A stretch of 27,783 nucleotides of DNA from JAFDWI01 sp964595905. GTDB taxonomy: Bacteria > Actinomycetota > Acidimicrobiia > Acidimicrobiales > Iamiaceae. Both the position numbers and the translations under genes were made by a program. Each line of letters begins with the position of its first letter. Position 1 is the first letter of the stretch. Positions 22,960 to 27,783 of this stretch are shown here, one piece after another. The stretch spans positions 1 to 27,783 of the forward strand of contig CAZQSU010000038.1 in NCBI GenBank assembly GCA_964595905.1, read 5' to 3'. The notes under the pieces are model-generated. The model saw nothing but the letters and a program-made list of their open reading frames with translations, made no database searches and was not told where the DNA came from.

Positions 22960-23193
22960 GTGGTGTGTCTTTCGATTGGCGGGGTGGGATCGGCGACGAT
23001 CCGCGCCGGATGCGAGGACGCAGGAGGAAGGCAGACACGTAGCGTGCGCCGACGACGAGGACGAAGCAGGCGGCCGCGGAGCGTCGGCGAGACCCGGCGA
23101 ATCAATTGGGAGACGCACCACTAGGGGACGGTCACCGGACACCTGCCACCCATTCCTCCGGGTCTCATGCGCCCGACGCCGACACGTGGCCAC

Positions 23194-23199
23194 TACGCT
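23194..23199 (+). promoter_or_regulatory. Candidate -10 element (TACGCT) for galT
   Basis: TACGCT fits TANNNT; the predicted start near 23206 leaves a leader of about 34 bases with GAGG (23231-23234) before the ATG at 23241. Confidence 0.4.
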
Positions 23200-23240
23200 G
23201 GCCGGGTGCATCCGGGTCGTTCGGGCAGACGAGGCCACCG

Positions 23241-24209
23241 ATGAGCGAGCTGCGACTCAATCCTTTGACCGGTCGGTGGGTGACGATCGCCACCGAGCGG
23301 GCGACCCGTCCCGACGAGTTCCCGGCGACCAGCATGGCCGTCGAAGCCGACCCCACCCGACCGTGCCCGTTCTGCCCAGGGCACGAAGAAGACACCCCGC
23401 CCGCGTTGGAGACCTACGGCGACGACGACCGGTGGCGCGTGCGGGTCGTGCCCAACCGGTATCCGGCGTTCTCGGGTGACGAACCGTTGAGCGTCGTGAA
23501 CCTGGGGCCGCTGTTCCGGCGGGCGGACGCGAGCGGTATCCACGAGGTGCTCGTGCTGACGCCCGATCACGACGCCGCCTTCGCGGATCTCCCCGACGAT
23601 CAGGTCGCGCTCGTCATGGCGGCCATCCGGGACCGCCTGCGAGCCCACGCCGCGGCGCCGCAGGTGCGCTACAGCCAGGCCATCGTGAACTACGGCCGCG
23701 AGGCCGGTGCATCGCTGCGGCATCCGCACGGTCAGTTGCTCGGGATCCCTTTCGTGCCGGGCGAGGTCGCCGACGAAGAAGCGGGGTTCCGCCGGTTCGG
23801 GGCCACGTGCGCACTGTGCTCACTCATCGAAGCCGAGACCGATGCCTCCCACCGGGTCGTGCACGCCGACGACGACGCCATGGTGGTGTGTCCGTTCTGG
23901 TCGGGGGTGCCCTACGAGATGCTCGTCGTGCCCCGAGTGCACGCTGGGCATCTGCGCGACGCGGACGACGCCACCATCCGGGGCGTCGGCACCGCCATCC
24001 GTGACGCCCTCAGGTCGTTGCGGGAAAAGGCGGGAGATCTGGCCTACAACGTCGTGTTCCACACCCTCCCCCACCACCACGAGTCGCGCTACCACTGGCA
24101 CGTCCACATCGTGCCCCGCGTGGCGAGCGTGGTCGGTTTCGAACAGGGCACCGGCGTGCTCATCGACATCGTCGCCCCCGAGGCGGCCGCGGACCTGCTG
24201 GCCTACTGA
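23241..24209 (+). CDS. galT: Galactose-1-phosphate uridylyltransferase
   Basis: 322 aa HIT-superfamily enzyme of the Leloir pathway; exchanges UMP between UDP-glucose and galactose 1-phosphate. Seen: N-terminal NPLTGRWVTIATERATRPDE, zinc Cys pair CPFC (42-45), RVVPNRYPAF, HEVLVLTPDHD, nucleophile motif HPHGQ with His163 as the uridylylated residue, a second Cys190-x-x-Cys193, and the closing HWHVHIVPRV metal block. A GalT-like phosphorylase/adenylyltransferase of the same fold is the main alternative, since no galK or galE is next to it. ATG at 23241 has GAGG at a 6-base spacing; the open frame to 23106 has no family sequence. Monocistronic; convergent with the rhomboid gene across a block of three hairpins. 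Confidence 0.9.
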   Translation: MSELRLNPLTGRWVTIATERATRPDEFPATSMAVEADPTRPCPFCPGHEEDTPPALETYGDDDRWRVRVVPNRYPAFSGDEPLSVVNLGPLFRRADASGIHEVLVLTPDHDAAFADLPDDQVALVMAAIRDRLRAHAAAPQVRYSQAIVNYGREAGASLRHPHGQLLGIPFVPGEVADEEAGFRRFGATCALCSLIEAETDASHRVVHADDDAMVVCPFWSGVPYEMLVVPRVHAGHLRDADDATIRGVGTAIRDALRSLREKAGDLAYNVVFHTLPHHHESRYHWHVHIVPRVASVVGFEQGTGVLIDIVAPEAAADLLAY

Positions 24210-24210
24210 C

Positions 24211-24254
24211 CCGGGCACCGCCCGGATCCGTGGGGCGGATCGGCGGGACCGCCG
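24211..24254. terminator. Three abutting hairpins between convergent galT and rhomboid genes
   Basis: Three perfect stem-loops follow each other without a free base: CCGGGC/GCCCGG (24211-24225, 6 bp), ATCCG/CGGAT (24226-24240, 5 bp) and CGGCG/CGCCG (24241-24254, 5 bp). They occupy nearly all of the 49 bases between the two stop codons. Position and symmetry suit a strong bidirectional terminator without T-runs. Confidence 0.6.
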
Positions 24255-24258
24255 ACGG

Positions 24259-25224
24259 TCAGCGAGGTGGACGCAGCGGCGGGACGGGCCACCCGGCGGC
24301 GATGCCGTAGACCTTGCCGGCGGCGGCGTGGTCACCCGCGATGATCCCCGCGACGAAGAACACGACGCACAGGCCGATGCCACCGGCCCAGGTGACCACG
24401 GCCCGGGTGCGCCGGTCGGCCCGGCGGAGCCGATTCGGCAGGTCGACGACGACGAGACCGGCGATCGCCCCGCCGATCAGCCCGCCGACGTGCGCGCCCA
24501 CCGAGATGTAGCTCGACAACCCGAACGTGAGCAGCAGGTTGATGACCAGGACGCCGAGCAGTCCGGTGTCGCGCAGGGCCACGCCCCGTGCCTTGGCGAC
24601 GGCGAGCAGTCCCCCCATCAGGCCGAAGATGGCACCAGAGGCGCCCACGGTGACCGAATCGGGGGAAGCGACCAGCGCACCGAGCGAACCGGCGAAAAGC
24701 GACACGAAGTAGATCAGCCCGGTGCGGGTGCGCCCGAGCAACGTCTCGGTGACGCGCCCGAGGACGTACAGGGCCCACATGTTCACCGCGAGGTGGATGA
24801 TGTTGGCATGCACGAAACCGGCCGACAGGAGCCGGTACCACTCGCCGTGGCCGACGCCGAGCAGGCCACCGACCACTCGTCCGTGCTCCACCTGTATGCC
24901 GCTGGCGTACAGTGCGCCGACCCGGATCGCCCCGTCCGACGTCGTGAAGAAGCTGGTCGGCTTCCACACGAGCTGGCCGATGATCCACACCGCGACGTTG
25001 ATCGCCATCAGGGTGATCGTGAGCACGGGCTGGTCGGGTCGCAGGCCCCGGGCGTGCACCACGCGGGTGTGCTCCTGCGCGACGCATTCGGGGCAGTGGA
25101 AACCGACCGACGCCTGGTGCATGCACTGCGGGCAGATCGGTCGGTCGCAGCGTTGGCAGACGACGCCGGCAGGCGACTGCGGGTGGCGATAGCAGGTGCG
25201 GACGCCCTGATGTTGTGCACTCAC
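24259..25224 (-). CDS. Rhomboid-family intramembrane serine protease with N-terminal B-box zinc finger
   Basis: 321 aa. N-terminal cytoplasmic B-box-like zinc finger at 11-47: CYRH, CQRC, CPQC and HCPEC provide two metal sites. The rhomboid core follows with about six to seven TM segments: LTITLMAINVAVWIIGQL, the L1 loop, GEWYRLLSAGFVHANIIHL, NMWALYVLGRVTE, nucleophile Ser196 in TVGASGAIFGLMGG and general base His245 in SVGAHVGGLIGG. Both catalytic residues are present, so it is probably active, cleaving TM helices of unknown substrates. The zinc finger plus rhomboid fusion is common in actinobacteria. GTG at 25224 lacks a ribosome binding site; TAGGGT lies 9 bases upstream, pointing to a near-leaderless mRNA. 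Follows maltokinase in the same direction after 72 bases. Confidence 0.95.
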   Translation of the reverse strand: MSAQHQGVRTCYRHPQSPAGVVCQRCDRPICPQCMHQASVGFHCPECVAQEHTRVVHARGLRPDQPVLTITLMAINVAVWIIGQLVWKPTSFFTTSDGAIRVGALYASGIQVEHGRVVGGLLGVGHGEWYRLLSAGFVHANIIHLAVNMWALYVLGRVTETLLGRTRTGLIYFVSLFAGSLGALVASPDSVTVGASGAIFGLMGGLLAVAKARGVALRDTGLLGVLVINLLLTFGLSSYISVGAHVGGLIGGAIAGLVVVDLPNRLRRADRRTRAVVTWAGGIGLCVVFFVAGIIAGDHAAAGKVYGIAAGWPVPPLRPPR

Positions 25225-25233
25225 GGGCTCATC

Positions 25234-25239
25234 ACCCTA
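25234..25239 (-). promoter_or_regulatory. Candidate leaderless promoter -10 (TAGGGT) for the rhomboid gene
   Basis: TAGGGT fits TANNNT and ends 9 bases before the GTG start, giving at most a leader of two or three bases. No ribosome binding site is seen. Confidence 0.4.
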
Positions 25240-25296
25240 CCGGCCCCCGGTGCCCGGAGGTGTCATCGACGGTCGCCGTCGTCCCGCGTGCGGCGA

Positions 25297-26642
25297 TCAC
25301 GGCGCGAGCAGACGTCGAAGTGCGGCGACCGGGATCGCCTCGAGCTCGGGTCGGTTGGCCCGCTCGTATGCGACCTCGTACGCGGCGCGGGCGACCTCGC
25401 CCACCTCGACCGCGGTGGCGATGTCGACGTCGGAGGAGATCGAGCAACCCTTGCGGTACCCGTCGAGAAACGCCTGGGCGTTGCGCTCGACCCACATCGA
25501 CGCGCCGACCTCGACCGTGTCGTCCTCGAGCTCGGACTCGACCCGCGCGGCGCGGGTCACCGCTGCCACGTAGTCGAACGAGCGCAGCATCGAGGCGACG
25601 TCGAACCATCCGGGGCGGGGACGCCGCCGCTCGGCGGTGGGAAGGAGCGGCGCGCCCTCGAAGTCGAGGATCAACCACCCCTGATCGCTCCGCAGCAACT
25701 GACCCAGATGCAGGTTGCCGTGCACCCGCACGGTCGGGATCTCCGCGTCGAGCGCATCCCGGCAGCGCGAGGTCCACGCACCGACGGCTTCGACGCCGAG
25801 GCCCTCGATGTCCAGCGCGACGACCTCGTCGGCAACTTCTCCGAGCAGGGTCTCGCCGGCAACCGGGGTCATGCCGTAGGCCGCCTCCGAGGCGACGTGC
25901 ATCTCGGCGAGCATCCGGCCGATCCGTCGCGCCTCGGCGCTGAAGTCTCCCGGGGAGAGCTGCGGGTCGAGTCCCGACGCGAACAACTCCCGCAGCGACG
26001 CCTCGGCGAGGTCGAGCCCGTTGGCGGCGCCGGGAAGAAACGGTCGCCGCAGGGCGAGATCCATGCCACGGTGGTGCCACGACTCGACGGTCTCGAGCGT
26101 CGCGCGGAACCCGTGTTCCCAGAGTCTCGCGGGCATCTCCACGCCCGGGTTCGGTCCTTCGTGGACCCGTCGGAACACCTTGCACAGCCACGCCTCGTCG
26201 ACGACCACCGAGGTCGACGTCTTGCCGGCGGTGAGTTTGCGCACACTGCGCACTCCGTGCAGGTCGTCGAACATCTCCGCCAGTGCGACGATCGTGAGTT
26301 GGGGGTCGACCAGGGCGTCGTAGGCGAGCCATTCGCTCCCGTCGCCGGGGAGCGTGCCGAGGATCCGTGAGGTGGCACCGATGAGAAATCCCGGGGAGGG
26401 CACCGACGGACGGAGCCCGATCAGCACCTGATAGGAGCCGACGGGTTCTCCGTCGAGCGTCGTGTCGAGGATCGCCCAGACGAGCCCCGGGTTGCCCTCG
26501 CGCCAGACCTCGCGGTGGCGTACCGCTGCGCCCACCTCGACCTGCTCCCCCGCCCGGGTCCGATGCCGGGCTTCACCGTGGGCGAACCAGGGCTGTCGGG
26601 CCAGGTAGCCGGGCAGGAACTCGTCGATGGCGGATGGTTCGA

Positions 26643-26646
<4 letters not shown>
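25297..26646 (-). CDS. mak: Maltokinase (Mak/Pep2), trehalose-to-glucan pathway
   Basis: 449 aa, normal family length. Phosphorylates maltose made by TreS to maltose 1-phosphate, the substrate of GlgE for alpha-glucan synthesis; cytosolic, complexes with TreS. Seen: Mak N-terminal cap with IEPSAIDEFLPGYLARQPWF and GSYQVLIGLR, TSTSVVVDEAWLCKVFRRVH with the ATP Lys, PNPGVEMPARLWEHGF, then the kinase core VHGNLHLGQLL and LILDFEGAPLLPTAERRRPR, and PGWFDVASMLRSFDYVA. Odd: the catalytic-loop motif is normally HGDxHLGQ; here it is His309-Gly310-Asn311, so the expected catalytic Asp is Asn. DFEG metal residues are kept. ATG at 26646 overlaps the treS stop (ATGA), showing coupling. No glgB or glgE follows. 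Confidence 0.93.

Positions 26647-27783
<1,137 letters not shown>

Larger units (their letters stand above)
22947..23240. other. Divergent intergenic region, 294 bases, cysteine desulfurase / galT
   Basis: Longest gene-free stretch in the window. Apart from the two promoter candidates at its edges (22954-22959 minus, 23194-23199 plus) I see no RNA gene, riboswitch, repeat or convincing small gene. The short frames crossing it lack ribosome binding sites and recognisable protein sequence. Confidence 0.6.

Noticed and set aside
22957..23238. 93-residue minus-strand frame in the cysteine desulfurase / galT gap
   Set aside because: No ribosome binding site, low-complexity Ser/Arg/His content, and it would overlap both promoter candidates.
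23707..26370. 887-residue plus-strand open frame
   Set aside because: Crosses galT in the wrong frame and then runs antisense to the rhomboid and maltokinase genes; a GC-skew artefact.

Overview
The window is about 27.8 kb of very GC-rich, gene-dense bacterial chromosome with two 100-base runs of N (10162-10261 and 17754-17853), which look like scaffold joins in a draft or metagenome assembly. The gene set points to an actinobacterium: a split gatC-gatA-gatB operon, NAD-dependent ligase, PASTA-domain Ser/Thr kinase, treS-maltokinase pair, B-box rhomboid and DUF4388 protein. I suspect the Acidimicrobiia (Ilumatobacter-like), but that is inference from composition and gene style and was not searched.

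Layout from left to right. (1) 1-1459: 5' two thirds of a phosphoketolase gene on the minus strand. (2) 1562-3935: a divergent two-component pair, an OmpR-type response regulator facing away from its HAMP/HisKA sensor kinase, with an 11-bp-period direct repeat between them. (3) 3984-6313: a DHA2-type drug exporter followed by its overlapping TetR repressor, with a 24-bp palindrome at the exporter promoter. (4) 6436-6906: a small Thr-rich lipoprotein. (5) 7035-10161: gatC-gatA-gatB, the tRNA-dependent amidotransferase, with the gatC start lost in the first gap. (6) 10294-11471: a TetR regulator and an SCP-2-like protein on the plus strand. (7) 11492-13651: a PASTA kinase with two unusual positions in its catalytic core. 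(8) 13748-14710: two small membrane proteins. (9) 14661-16748: ligA. (10) 16859-18665: a DUF4388 (PATAN-like) protein with an acidic tail carrying repeated PW motifs, broken by the second gap. (11) 18675-19715: a MetE-like zinc protein. (12) 19784-20785: a multi-pass membrane protein. (13) 20743-22946: cysteine desulfurase and mnmA, the sulfur donor and tRNA thiolase for 2-thiouridine. (14) 23241-24209: galT. (15) 24259-25224: rhomboid protease. (16) 25297-27783: treS (partial) and maltokinase.

The minus-strand order cysteine desulfurase, mnmA, MetE-like, ligA, gatC, gatA, gatB matches, from memory, the order in Mycobacterium tuberculosis (Rv3025c down to Rv3009c). That makes this an old actinobacterial housekeeping backbone with lineage-specific signalling and membrane genes between its members.

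No CRISPR array, transposon, phage, RNA gene or recognisable defence island is visible. No new multi-gene system can be claimed. The most interesting items are regulatory: a consistent TANNNT promoter pattern separating probable leaderless genes from genes with ribosome binding sites, two strong operators, and a block of three abutting hairpins. The other items are catalytic-residue substitutions in the PASTA kinase and maltokinase, and the PW-motif protein. Every intergenic stretch is shorter than 300 bases.
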